This document shows, one piece after another, positions 23,269 to 35,999 of a DNA stretch of 64,000 nucleotides. The DNA comes from Spongilla lacustris (taxonomy: Eukaryota; Porifera; Demospongiae; Spongillida; Spongillidae), in the NCBI GenBank assembly GCA_949361645.1, contig OX442415.1:7033573-7097572 (forward strand), read 5' to 3'. The notes under the pieces were generated by a model that worked only from the letters and a program-made list of their open reading frames with translations, ran no database searches and had not been told where the DNA came from. Position 1 is the first letter of the stretch, and each line of letters opens with the position of its first letter. The position numbers were made by a program, and so were the translations under genes.

Positions 23269-26232
23269 ATGGGTTTTTGTGTGTGTGTGTGTGCATGGGT
23301 TTTTGTGTGCGTGTGCTGCTTGGTAGGATGAAGCAGGTACCTAGGAGTGTACTGTTGTAAGCTTTCCTATTCTGTGGGGATGTTTTGGGTCATTATTTAT
23401 TGCATAGGTCTCTATGTATAAAAGTACTCACCATCAATTGCAGCATAGTGCAGCAATTAGTAAATAATAATAGCAATAAAGTTCCATGTTCATTTGATTT
23501 CATATAGACATTTTCAATTTTGTTGTGCTGTTTGATGGGTTCAATTTGCAATTGAGCTCCATTATAACACTTAAGGATGCAGATGAACATTGAAAGGTTA
23601 GGAGCTGTCAGCGAGTATGAGCGAAAAGATAAACAACCACTACAGTGGACCAAAACCTAAGCATGATTCACTGAATTGGCCATTCAATGAATTCGAAGTG
23701 GAAGGCATATAAATGTATTAATCTAACAAATAGCTATGACATCAATGTTAGACCAAGTGGGCAGAGGAGGGGAAAGTATGGTGAGTATTGTACCCATTGC
23801 ATTCTCTCATAGTATATGATAGCAGGTTTTTATTAAACTTTTGTTCATATAGCAGGCTCTGAATTATATATGAAATTGTACACTAGCCTGTATATCTTAA
23901 AATGCGATTCTCTCCGAACTTCAAGATGAATTGTTACTACATCTGTATTTCATATTGGATGCATGATTACCTCAGGAGTAATTGCTTATTTGGACATGAC
24001 AATTACCTTTTTTCATTTTGTTTATGTCTTTGAAAAAGAACAGTGGCAGCAATCACAACACCCACTATCAGAATGCCCACCAAGATGGAGACAGGCACTC
24101 CTACTCCCAAGCCAACTGTTGGGAAAGACTTTTCATATGAAACAGTTTCTGTCATAATAGGTACACTCAGTATGCATGCAGGTATATAAAAAGTAATTGT
24201 AACATTCTGACATTTGGTAAGTTTTTTTTTGTATTAACTTCTTGATATTAAAATATTATTATATAAACCACAGCCAGATATGAACAATACCAATGAAGAA
24301 AAAAATATATAATCTCCCAAACTGTGGTGATCAGAGTAATATACAGCAAATGGAAAGACATATTAGGGCACATTTTCTGCTATAAAACTGTGACACAGTA
24401 ACAAATTAAGCATGTATACATGCATAATTTATATATGTCTCCTGAATTGCCAAAAACAGCAAAGAGGCTTGTGACTAAAAACTAATGAAATGGTACTACA
24501 TAGAAAAAGCCTTAATGTGCATATACTGAAAACGAAGATTTCAACATTTGACCATTGATGTATGTGTGATTAATAGCATGAAGCCAATTGATCATTATGT
24601 ATCTGAATCAATCTAGCAATATATCATATCATACTAAATCACATGTACATGTAATCCTCAGGCCAAATGCACACTTTGTGCAGGTCTACCTGTTAATGAT
24701 GAAGTTGAGGGGTACATTGATGTCAATTCAACTGTAGGCATTAATGCTGCATGTGTGCAAATAAATACAAAATGCAATAGTAATGATCAAACCCTTTTAA
24801 CTATATATGTTTCTAGATATGTGTTTTAAACCTTTTTGCACCATTCACACATTCTCACAAAAGTATATTTATTTTGTACTTGCAGAACTACCTATATTTC
24901 TGTCATACTAAAAAAATCTATCAGTATAATAGCTTGATTGACTGCATGGGTAATGAATCCAGTTTTGAATGCAACATTACAATAGCTGCATTACACATGA
25001 AGTTTTAACCTGATATGTATATATATACTTGGTGTTGATACATTTCAGAGGCGTTGTTTTACATCTTCTTTAGTAATGCAGTAAACATTATATATGTCCA
25101 GAGGTCTTTACATACACACTCTTTCCACGTAGCGGTGATGTAATCCATCCGCAGCTGTGGGAATTAGGGTCTGGGTACGAGACTAAGCAGGAAGGCTCAA
25201 ATAGAGCTAGGAGTAGAACACCTGTTTCATCAAAGCGGATGTGTAATAAGGCATGTTTACCATACTGCTAGACGCTCAGGCTAAAGTTTGCGCGACAATT
25301 GCGCGCTATATGATATATTAAGTGTAAATAAACAGGTTCATATACACGTGTGTACAAGAAAAGCCGCATTTTATTTAGTTCGAAGCAAATCAGATCAGAA
25401 ACTCAATGGCTGATTTTTTCCAAACTGATCATGCATGTCTTTTCCGTGCACGCAAGCTTAACAATAACATTTTATAACGTACAATTAACTCACCTAGTAT
25501 ATACAGTTCAAAGAACTGGATGGCCACATTTTCGTTGTCAAGAGCTTCATCCAAACATATCCTAACTTCCATGTTCTCAGTGATGGGGTTAGGAAACGTT
25601 TTGCAAAACCATGGGAGCGATGTTGGATAGCAGCACGTGACCTCTTCGTGACGGCACAGCTGTCTATCCCACAAAACGTCAGCGTTGTAGAACATCGTAT
25701 TATCGTCCGTCGTTTCGTTATTGCCTGACTCGCAGTAGTAATCAGATCCTACAAAAGCAGGTGGGTATGCTCCTCCTGTGCATGGACAGGAATCGGGGCT
25801 ATTGTACTCTGTCCCCCCGGCGGCATATGTGTACACGTGTTGCCTGTTTCCAGGTGACCCGTAGGTGATGCTAACCCCATCGACGTAGTACTTTTCGATA
25901 TCCCATCTCAGTCCAACGATGCGCATGCTATTGAAAGCGTCAGGCGATCCTATCTGATAACCAAGGAATCTTCCGCAAACCTTTTGGTAGCTAGCTCCGG
26001 AAGTGCTTATATTCACCGAGTCACAAAGTGCACTGTCTTTCTTTTCGCAAGACGCTCCTGTAGGTGACCAAACCGTTTGCCACGGATAAGGACACTGCTG
26101 CGTTGGATCGGACATATTCAGATAGCCGACCTTTACCCACTGTCGGCCTGGTTCGTTAGGGAGAATAAATGAAGCAGCAAGATCTCCAAGCACCATGCTC
26201 AGAGCGCAGATAGTAAGACAGGATGATGCCAT
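18941..26232 (-). CDS. Receptor tyrosine kinase, copy B (full domain set, MITE-disrupted)
   Basis: Exons: 26232-25494, 24148-24007, 23639-23432, 23371-23341, 23093-23033, 22817-22762, 22693-21625 (split by a MITE), 21561-21481, 21147-20936, 20878-20769, 19574-19415, 19218-19082, 19034-18941. All junction phases agree, giving 712 residues if the MITE is ignored. Order: signal peptide ([15 protein letters not shown]), cysteine-rich ectodomain with [24 protein letters not shown] and LPWF motifs (to residue 246), a membrane helix [19 protein letters not shown], juxtamembrane, then the kinase with [11 protein letters not shown] and YTTDYY. An alternative start is at 26295. Exons 3-4 of the juxtamembrane are the least certain. 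It would sense an unknown extracellular ligand and signal by tyrosine phosphorylation. With the MITE read through, translation stops at about residue 445, before the glycine loop. It lies in block B1. Confidence 0.85.
21651..22609. mobile_element. TA-target MITE, family 1, copy 2, inside kinase exon 7
   Basis: 959 bp with the same inverted ends as 14241-15123, flanked by TA (21649-21650 and 22610-22611). Copy A reads CCATATGG uninterrupted at the matching place (about 2001-2008), giving a clean empty site. The insertion falls within the codons just before the kinase glycine loop. The GTTAGTTGAGCCA word and its GTTAGTTGTGCCA variant recur inside. No transposase frame is present. Confidence 0.93.
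23217..23310. repeat. TG microsatellite
   Basis: About 26 TG units, then shorter TG runs broken by CATGGGTTTTTG. It sits in a kinase copy B intron, beside the edge of the B1 duplication. Confidence 0.9.
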
Positions 26233-26341
26233 ACTGATTATCACGGCTAGAAACTTGGAGGCAAATAAAAAAGTAGCAAAAATTAAAAAGTCCATGGTAT
26301 AATTGCGTAATGACAATATCCTTTATGCACCTATCAATGGG

Positions 26342-26744
26342 AAGTGCAACCCCCCAATCCGGGACAGATAGGCGAGTTTGTATGGCGCGCGAAGCGCGCA
26401 GTACGGCGCCGAAGGCGCCTCGTCCGCGAAGCGGACTCGGGACGAGGCCGTTCAATTTTTTTCGGGTGCTCGTTTTTCGAAATGAAGAGTGTCTGGTCGG
26501 CACCCGGGGTGTAATTTGACCCCGGATTCGGCTTTCGGGTGGAAATTTGACCCCTAACGTGCATGCTAACGTTATTTCTAACATTACCGTTTAGGAGATT
26601 TGACATTTATAAAACCAAACGCCCCAGGCCCATGGTTGGGGGTTATGCCATTTGCTGTTGACCACACCCAATGTCAAACCCCCCGTATACGCGTGCTGGT
26701 AGAAACAATAGTCAAATCCCCCACTAATCTCCTATATGTCCCGG

Positions 26745-26780
<36 letters not shown>

Positions 26781-26786
26781 GCACTT
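26342..26786. mobile_element. 445-bp TIR element upstream of kinase copy B
   Basis: Inverted ends AAGTGCAACCCCCCAATCC and, after a 31-G run (26748-26778), GGTTGCACTT. The GTCCCGGATTGGGG of the right arm pairs with the left CCCCAATCCGGGAC. It starts about 110 bases upstream of the chosen kinase start, so it lies in the promoter or 5' UTR. It carries three tight hairpins (separate entry). A TTGACCCC/GGGGTCAA-like pair and a TAACGTGCATGCTAACGTTA stretch also occur. No ORF was recognised. Confidence 0.65.
26385..26436. repeat. Three consecutive 6-bp-stem GAA hairpins
   Basis: GCGCGC-GAA-GCGCGC (26385-26399), GGCGCC-GAA-GGCGCC (26405-26419) and GTCCGC-GAA-GCGGAC (26422-26436). Stems are all different but perfect, and the loop is always GAA. 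This co-variation suggests that structure rather than sequence is kept. Confidence 0.8.
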
Positions 26787-27044
26787 ACCATGCATGTATA
26801 TACCAGCTAGCTAACAATAATGATTGTACATAAGAACCGTTTTAACCCTCGAGCTACTGCATGCTTGACATAATAATTAATGCATCCAGTTGCACAATGA
26901 ATAGATGCATGGGTTCATACTGTTAGAAAAAGGGTGTTACCGCAACACACTTAGGGGTGTTCATACGACTGTTTAGGAATAACACCCCATGGAGTGTAGT
27001 GGTAACCGCTCACTGGGGTGTTAGAGCCACACCCCTGAACTGTA

Positions 27045-27153
27045 CAGTGGCGTAGTAGGGGAATATAAAGTGCAGCGGCCAAAGTACCTGTGCCCCCCCC
27101 CCACCAGAAGGGGGCACACCTCCCATCCAGCCAGGGGGTATGGGGGAGCACTG
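27045..27153. mobile_element. Short CAGTGGCGTAG-type MITE
   Basis: Begins CAGTGGCGTAG and ends GGGGGAGCACTG. A relative starting CAGTGGCGTAGGG lies at about 30006-30090, sharing AATATAAAGTGCAG and CAGCCAGGGGGTATGGGGG. A weaker one is near 16140-16195. It is probably a hAT-derived family, judged from ends only. Confidence 0.5.
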
Positions 27154-27159
27154 TAAGCC

Positions 27160-30005
27160 TCAGAAGCCAAATCTTTTAACAGCATCGATGCATGTATACA
27201 GTCAGGGCAGCCTGGCCTGACAGGTCGACCTGTCCACTTGGCCTGACAGGTCTGGCTGCCAGGCTGGACTGTCCGCTTGGCCTGGGAAGTCGGACCCTGA
27301 CTTGACAGGCCGGATCGAATCCACCCACAAGGTGGGAGTATATGTAGATTGTCACACCAATGCATGCCTCTATGTGTGCTTGGCAGCTTTGACTGATTTC
27401 AGGGTGCTCTGTCTCAGTTAAGAAGGAAGGTATTTAATTTACTGACTCTCTGTGTGGTACTATTGGCAGTATAAGGGAAGTGCAAATATCCTATTATCTA
27501 TACATACATAAATTCATGCCTGATCACATATACAGATGCAGGCCCAAGCATATATAGACCAGTGTCAAGTGTTCCACATAACATATATCCTGGTGCATAT
27601 TGTTGCAACTATACCAACCATTTATTGGAGGTGAAGGGGGGGGGGGGGGGGGGTGGGGGGGATGTACTGGCCAGCACTTCACAACTCTTTTAGCATGATG
27701 TGCTTCATTAATGTGGGTATCCAAGTGATTAACATGTACATGATGCATTAGAGAAGTCATGCGAATAATGAAGTTCTATAGCATGATCAGTTGTGCACGA
27801 GAATGAGGAACTCACTTTGTAGTAACCACAAATGTACTTATAAGGTTGCAAGTGCATGCAGCTCTTGCATGGAGTTGTGATCAACACATGACTTTAAAGA
27901 TCCAAATTGTGCATGGCACAATTGTAAAAAAAAACTGTTCAAGTGCATGGGGGCCATTTTAGCTTTCAGAGTTCTTTTATGAGAGACATAGACTCTGTAC
28001 AACTTGAAATGCGACCACACAACGGAAGTAGAGTTAGTGTACTTTGTGTGAATCCATTACTCCTCCCCCTCCATGCACTCACACAGGAAAAAAAAATGGC
28101 CCGTGTTTATTAAACAAACGTATCGACATAATCGTTAAAGCTTCTGCGTACCTGTTATAAAATTTAAGGATTGAACTGGCACTCCAACAGGATTTTAAAG
28201 AATGGCACGCAGCTGCTTTCATGATTACGTCGATGCGCCGGCTCGTTTAATGTTGTAGGAGCATTTTTTGGGGTGGGGGGATATCTAGCGGTACTCTACG
28301 GTAGTTACAAATTCGTATAACCAAAGATCGGGTTTGGAGGAAGCACATCTAATCAAAACGCAGCACAAATGAGTCTGAAGCAACATTCAAAGCCATTCGT
28401 ACAATCTAAGGGATCAAATTTAAATTACGATTTTTTCTTTTTAATGAAAAAGTGCAGCGGCCACAGCCGCTGCTGCCGCCGCAGCGCCTACGCGCCACTG
28501 CTGTAGCCAGTACACTGTTGACGCAGGAATCAATAGTTCGTTTATGCACCGTAATCTTAGATATACAACATCAATTGATATTAATAAACTATACAGCAAC
28601 AACTGAATTGATTTTAATAAATGTTGACAATAAACACTACAACAAAACTATAAAGATGTCTTTAGGGCCTATATGTTGATATAGTCAGAGTTGAGTGTTT
28701 CTCTGCATGCTAAAAATGAAAACACATAAAGTCAGGTTCCAATCGACATGCCCGACCTTAATTGAATCTTGGTGCAGCCAGCTAAGTGCATCGGTGACAA
28801 TATAAACAAATATAAATATAAACTAGCTACAGCCCCAACCCAGCGAGCGCCGTGGTTAATTTTGACTGCATGATTGCCACAACAGGCAGGAGTATCCCAC
28901 GGGTGAATTGGGGGGCACCCTACCCCAAGGATATACAGATCCAGTGTGATGCTTGTCACGAGCTGGAACCTGTGTCCCAGAACCGGATGCTTTCCAGACT
29001 AGGCTAGCCATATGCAAGGGGATCCTGGGCTAAACAGGTCCAGTGTGATGCAGGCAACGAGCTGGAACTTGTATCTCAGATCTGGACAGTCACACTGGTC
29101 CAGATTGGGCTAGCCAGATTTCAGGGAAAGCCTGTAGGGCTGTGCCTGCCGACCATATAATATCAAAAGACAAGACAATGCACTGTAAAAATAGGATACA
29201 CAGGGTGTGGAAGGGTGGGAAAGCACTCTCCTTCCCAATGACAAATGTGTGCAATATGGCACCAGGTAGGAGGAGTTTATATGGTATCTGCCCAGAATCG
29301 GTCTTAAGGCCTCCCTGAACAAAGGATGTTCTAGAATTTGTGATCCCCAACCTAGAAGGGGCCCCCAGATAAGGCAAAACCAACTGTCATGCCATTAAAA
29401 ATTGTTTACTTATAAACAGAACCGTGTATATGTGTGTGTGCACTTATGTGTGTGTATGATGTGCATGTGTGTGTGTCATGCACATTGTGTGCATGCTCAT
29501 AGCTAGGAAGTCTGGTGGGGGGGGTGAGGGGGATCAATTAATAGGACTGTGGGACTTCTGAAAGCATTTATTAATAGTCACATACGGGGCCCCTCACATT
29601 TATCCAAATATGAAACACGAGGATGTTGTCACCTTCGGGCCTGATGCAAATTTTTTTTAAGTACCATAACTAGAGGGGTGGAACTCAAGCATCAACAAGG
29701 GGGATTGACCGATCCCCCGATCTCCCCAGGATGTGCATGTGTGTGTGTGTGCAGGGATTTACCACTCCCACCCCCTATCCACGCCCTGGATTGCCCCTAA
29801 TTTGACTAACTCAACCCCTGGTTTACACATGCCATGTCAAAGCAAAACTACACGGCATGCCATTTAACATTGCAGAGGGAAGACTTTTACTTTTACCCAC
29901 CCCCTATATTTTTATATATTCCGAAACCCACCCCCTGTTGCAAACTTGGCAGTACATCCCTGGTGTGTATGTTTGTGTGTGTGTGTGCATGTGTGTGTCA
30001 TGTGC
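27160..30005. other. Intergenic, no gene seen
   Basis: Holds a poly-G tract (about 27637-27662), a GC-rich CAGCGGCCACAGCCGC patch (about 28454-28500) and an imperfect direct duplication of about 105 bp (28938-29147; shared CCAGTGTGATGC and CGAGCTGGAAC words). No splice-consistent exon. Confidence 0.5.
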
Positions 30006-31079
30006 AGTGGCGTAGGGAGAGAATATAAAGTGCAGAAGCCAATAACGGTGGTTCCCCGCCCAGCCAGGGGGTATGGGGGGGTGCTGGAAGCCCTCTCATA
30101 GGGGTTTGGGGCGGAGCCCCAGAAGCCAACCCTTTTTGCGTAGATAAACTCCAAAAACTACGCAAAGACTGTAAGCAGTTAACAGTACGTTTGTTTTGAG
30201 ACATTGACTCTGTGCTGGATGTAATATAAAACAGCCAAGGCCACTTGATAGCGGTTGTAAGCTATGGTAGGTGATTTGATCTCATATGTGGCCACAAGTG
30301 TGGCAGGATGGGATAGACACCCACTAAAGCCATGTTCATGAAGAACTTCAAATTGGTATAATTTTTCATTGGTTTGTGGTCACCTCACCCAAAATACCTT
30401 TGGTACCTTTGGTATTTGACACCTATTTGCATCTACAGGAATTGATGTGTGCATGTGCATGTCTATGTGTGTGTGCATGTGTGTGTATGTATGCACTGTG
30501 TATGTGTACGCAACAAGTGTGTATGGAACGCACCACAGTACTGATGGAACGAGGGAGAATACAAAAAAGTGTCCAAACTCCTGCCATTAAGGCCACACAA
30601 CAGTGTTCAGCAACATTCATCCAGCATATTTCATTACTGCCTTCTTGCTATCAAGACCTGCATGTGGTATAATGATATAGACATGTAGCGACATGACTGC
30701 ATGAACACTTTTAGCATAAACCCAATATTCAAGCTGCAACCTGTGAAATATATATATATATATTGAAAATAATATGGTCTGTTTCGATCCTTGCTATATG
30801 CACATAACAAAATACTTCAGTGTGAGTACTAGTAGTAATGTATATGCTTACATGCCATTTTACTAGGGTGTGATCTAAATAGAATCCATGTACACTGTTA
30901 CTGTACAAGCGCAGCCATGCTACTTATTAACCATCACTCTCAACACAAAGTGGCATGCAGGATAATAAACAAGCTTGCATCAGATATTTGAAACTTAGTA
31001 TACAGTATAGGTCTATGCATGCATAGTACTACAACACACTCGCTAGCATGAACACAACGGTGCACATTGACGAACACTG
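30006..31079. other. Intergenic, repeat-like, no gene seen
   Basis: Starts with a CAGTGGCGTAGGG MITE relative (to about 30090), then TG-rich stretches around 30440-30500. The CAAAAAGGTTGG/ACTACGCAAAG pieces near 30140-30170 look like mobile-element ends. No coding evidence. Confidence 0.4.
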
Positions 31080-33745
31080 CACGCAAGCCTTCATAAGCAC
31101 AGCGAGATTACACGCATGAATGCGCATGTTGAAAAGGCAACGTGTATACGCACCTGCATGCCCTAGTCTAGAAATCCTCAACAATACACGGGTCATGGCC
31201 AGCCTATGTTAGACGTTTTAAACTGGTAAGTTGAGTGCGTGCATATACCTTTAAGATATAGCTGCCATATTATCTCGCAAACCACGCCCTCAACCGTCAG
31301 AAAGTAATTACAAATAAGGCTAAAGTGGGGTGTATTCAGTAATGCGGTAAACCAGTGTTGTGACAACACACCTCTAAAATCACCTATCCTGGTGCCAACA
31401 CCCCACCATAGCCTGCTAACACCCATAGATGTTAACCGAACACCCATGTGTGTTGCCATAACACTCCCTGGGCTGTAACACCCCTCAAACCTAACACCCC
31501 TCGTACCTTTTTTTTAACAGTGTACGTTCTCCAGGATCTCCACTCCCAGCTGCACAGTAAAATGAAGTCCACCATTACCTCATGTAGTGACCCTTCTTTT
31601 CAAAACTGAGATTTACTTTTTCTGTCATATAAAAATCCAAATGCGTTTGGCTACGAGAGTTGAAAAACCGCTGCCTCACGCTGATGAAAAATAAACCGTT
31701 TAGAGCTGTGGGCTAAATGGCTGCAGGCATAGTGAGAGGCTTCCTTTTTGGAATATAACCTTGCTGGCTGCCTGCAGGATCTCTCCATGGTGATCACCTT
31801 GAATCACAGCATGCATAAATGTATATCACATATCAGATAGGTTTATCGCACATAATCAATACTAGACTTTGGACTTTAGTGCTTCTGGCTGAATAGTGAG
31901 ACAATATTCTATCGAATGTAAATATTTACATACCCTTATTGAGAAGTTCAGTGAACCACATCATATCCCTTTTGTGCCCTCAATCAGAAACTAAATAGAT
32001 ACCACACCATGCCTTGTGTCATATGAATTGATCATCTCGAGTTCTTCTACAAATTAAACTGCTGTAAAGTTGACTGTTAGTCATACATCAGAAGGAGTGG
32101 AAACTCCATAATTCTTGTGTGTACTGAAAGGAAAATTACTTCCGTTGTTTAGATCGACGAAAAAAATGAGCACATGAATTTTTTCCTCTCCACTTGTAGT
32201 GTAGTGATGGCTTGACTTCACACATTCTACAGCCTCCTTCATAGACTGTACCACTTGCTGGTACAGTCTGTACACATAAACTGAATGAACATGAGTTATA
32301 AGTAATGATCTCAGCCCCCACCTGAGTGTTGCTAAACTTCATCCATACCACTGAGCAAATGAACTGATGATAAGCAAGTCTGTAATACATTACTAAATCC
32401 AAATGGTGCTCTTACTTCTGATTAGGAAGATAATGACAAGACAATACTTAGGAACTAGCCACTGAGATGCATGACTGCTTGCAGCAGTATGGGCAAAACA
32501 AACTGAACCCTGGCTGCATAAACCGTGTAAGTGCTGGTGGCCCTATAAATCTTGTTTTACAGTATTTGTACAGGAATCATCAGGCAAGCTGAAATCAAAG
32601 CACATTCATGATAATACATTATAGGGTTTATGTGATCTTTTTTTCTAAAGGGTTTAATTTTTTTAAGTGCCTTCTATGGATCTTTCTGGTACTGCTCTAT
32701 CCAGGCACGTGCAAATGAGAATCCTGTAACAGTAATCCACACTAGTTTAAGAATCATATCACTATACAGCCAAGTCAACATCCTCACTCTGCTGCAGTGT
32801 ACTGAACTTGCAACACCAAGTTCCTGCCCAGCATGAATATGAATATGCATGGACCTCATATTCAAGGGAAACAAAAAACTGAAACTGAAATAAATTATGC
32901 TGTTAATGTAGAATAGCTCAACTTCCCCTCTGTAATATGAATGGTGGATAGCTCTATTCTGGTACATGTACGTGCATGTGGGCACTCTTCAAATATTTTT
33001 TGTTTCTATTACCAAAATCCAAATAGGCTGTCTAACTGTACATGTACTTGTATTTACATGTATATATTTTGTGATGTGCAGCATGTGCCTCATCTTATAA
33101 AATCTGCTTGACACTGCACATGAATTAGATGAAGTAACAACATCTACAGTAGTTGCAGCAATGCAAGTTGTAATAATGGCTATTTGCAAATGTGGCAATG
33201 TGTAGTAGTGTACCCAATATCATTATAGGTTTGCGCGCTATTCATTATTATTATTGATTGACAGTGCAGTCAATAATTTCTTTGAGGGGTGTGATTTGTA
33301 AAATGTGAGTGTTCGTAGCCCGGGTAGTTAGGGGGCGGAGACTTGGCCTTAGACTTTGGATTTTATGATGGTGTCTACAGCACTTTACTTTAACAATAAC
33401 AATTATGCCAAATGTGGAGAAGCATTCAATCAAACGGCTCAAGCATTCACCACAGGAAACTAAATCTGGCTTGCATCAAGATGAAGACATATACATGTAT
33501 ATAACTAACTTCAACAACATTTTGTAACACTTAAAAGGATGTAACAGTAATGTGTGTGTATGTTGTGTTTGTGAGCTGCTCATTCTTAATGCATCTCAGA
33601 TCATGAGTTCAAACATTTTATATTATTGGGTGCATACATTTACTAATTATCAGTAAATACGTAAAAAGCCTTGACATGGTTCCCAACTTTCTTATGTGCC
33701 AGTGAATATAGCTTTTTAGAATTGATTCCATTATTTTGCATAGGG
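31080..33745 (-). repeat. Duplicated block B2 (partner A2, inverted)
   Basis: Reverse-complement partner of 5447-8057. It has a single GGCCAGCC at 31197-31204 where A2 carries the 51-bp hairpin. It also contains a matching GTGTT-rich repeat (about 31360-31530) and about 280 extra bases around 33180-33470 that are absent from A2. No convincing gene. Confidence 0.75.
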
Positions 33746-33747
33746 AT

Positions 33748-35228
33748 CACTGGACAAAAAAGTGGTCTTACTATACGTCTGAACGCTATGCGTAAATTTA
33801 TTGCAAACGTGAAACATCATATTTACGCTCGTATTTACACACAAGTAAACATTTATAAGTTTTACGCTAATATTTACAATACATGCATTTACCGCATACG
33901 TAAAGGTACAAACAGTAAAGGTATGTACAAACATATTTACATACATATTTACGCCACATTTTCAGAGCGAGTAAATGCGGTATATATTTACGTACATATT
34001 TACCATATGTTTGCTCGTACTAGATTTAATTGGGATCATCTTTACTAGGGTTAGCAAATATGACCTTCCTCCTAATTAAACGTTTTAACAAATAGCTATA
34101 TTAGATAGCAAATTAAGTTGCTTGTTCGGTGCGCGTGACGATAACTTCTGAACGGCTAGTCCCAAGCGCAGCGATATAACTAGCTGGAGGACAGGAATGT
34201 CTGTGGCTATGTGTAGGTGAGTGTACATCCCTTGCATTGGCATATACATATACGCCACTATTCGCGAGGGGCTCTCATGTACTAGTAAAGTCTCGGTGCC
34301 TTGTGAGCTCAACCCTTACCCCTTGACAGGTACAATAAACCATTCCAAAGTGTTGTCCCGGTGAATGAGCATATAGTTACCAAGAGGGTTTGACATTGGG
34401 AGAAGCTTGTGTGCTTTTATACTGTGGTCGCCAGCTCGTCAAAAGTAAGTAAAATATACAGGTATAAAATATACTTCATGTAGAATACATAATCTGTCCA
34501 CAGAGGAATCAGGAGAAGATGAAGAAGACACGGGGGTTCCTTCCTAACACTTGCAGAGCGGCGCGAACGGTGGCACGGAGCGAACCCTTCCTCAGCACCC
34601 AAGCCTCCCATGCATGCATGCATGCATGCATGGCATGTTGTACAGAAACTTCGCCAGCTCGTCAAAAGTAAGTAAAATATACAGGTATAAAATATACTTC
34701 ATGTAGAATACATATTCTGTCCACAGAGGAATCACGAGAAGATGAAGAAGATACGGGGGTTCCTTCCTAACAATAAGGCGCACTAGCAGAGCGGCGCGAA
34801 CGGTGGCACCCTTCCTCAGCACCCAAGCCTCCGCCATGCTTCAAAAGTGGACTTTTAATTTCCTTACGTGTTGTATACTGCTATTTGTTTTTGCAATTCA
34901 TCAATTAACGCTAACCTTTTTGAAGTTATGAATTAAAATTAAGAGTAGCTAGCTAGCTGTAGATCTAAAAATAAAAGCTGTCACACTCAACAGTGCTAAA
35001 TATAGATCTGACTTTTACGAGGATGTGTAAAGCTATACCAAATGTAGCATTTGACATCATATTTGCGATGCGTAAACACGCGTAAACCCAGACTTTACCA
35101 CCTTTACAGTATTGCGTAAACATCAGGTTTGCTTCGTTGTAAACATAAGTAAATATGTGTAAACCTGAGCTTTGCCTCATCTTTACGTCGTGTTTACCGC
35201 TTGCGTAAACTCGTTTTTTTATGCAGTG
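33748..35228. mobile_element. 1.5-kb element with GTAAA-dense ends
   Basis: Ends CACTGGACAAAAAAG and GTTTTTTTATGCAGTG form short inverted repeats. About 250 bases at each end (33780-34020 and 34995-35215) are packed with GTAAAYA/TRTTTAC words on both strands. Its left edge coincides with the end of block B2, where A2 continues differently. The middle carries a 223-bp direct duplication (34430-34838). No transposase was recognised, and a target duplication is not obvious. Confidence 0.55.
34430..34838. repeat. Direct tandem duplication, period 223 bp
   Basis: GCCAGCTCGTCAAAAGTAAG begins both copies (34430 and 34653). The copies share CTGTCCACAGAGGAATCA, GATGAAGAAGA, GCAGAGCGGCGCGAACGGTG and CAGCACCCAAGCCTCC, with a few indels. 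A GCAT microsatellite (about 34610-34631) separates them. Confidence 0.85.
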
Positions 35229-35999
35229 CACTTTAATGCAAAGTGCATGGTATATATATGTTACGGCCCGGTTTGAATCCGTGACCCGATTTAAATCCGG
35301 TCAACCCGATTTAAAGCGGGTCGGGATTTAAAATCCTGTCGACCGGATTTTCATCGTACAAATGTATGCGGCTGAGATCGTTGGTGTCAGTGAGTCTGAA
35401 TTTGACGCAATCCTATCAGAGAAATCCCCTCCTAACGGAAAGAGAGGAACTAGCGGCGTGTACTATTCTGTCTATTCAGCCTTTGGCGAGAGTGTAAAAC
35501 AATGTCTTGCAGAGGGCGTCCTCGTTGTTCCCACCAATTAAGGAGCAGGTACTGTATATAGTAGTATCTGACGCGCTGGGTGTTAGAATTTATGTGAATT
35601 CAGTGATACAAGTATGTTCACTGATAATTCTGTCGTCTGGCCATGGTATAAGAATGCATATTACACCAACTAATTCCAGTCCAGTCGAAATAAGCAATCC
35701 GAATAATGTGAGCCATGGTTCTGCTATCATTTGTGTTTGTTTTTTGCACTGCATGAATTGTGGCTCTCACAATGTAGATCGTATCAGCATACAAGTCCTC
35801 ACCATGCAGCACTGATGATATCTATATATATGCTTTGTCACATACTTGTGTCAGCTGTTATGTTTAGGCCAGTAAAGATGACCTCTTGCAGCTTTTCCCC
35901 CTGCTGCATGTGTGGTGCCTCCCAGACAAATATCATTAATTAAAAGTAACAAAGAGCTTATACATGCAGGCTATTTTTGGAAGCCATTCACTCCATGGT

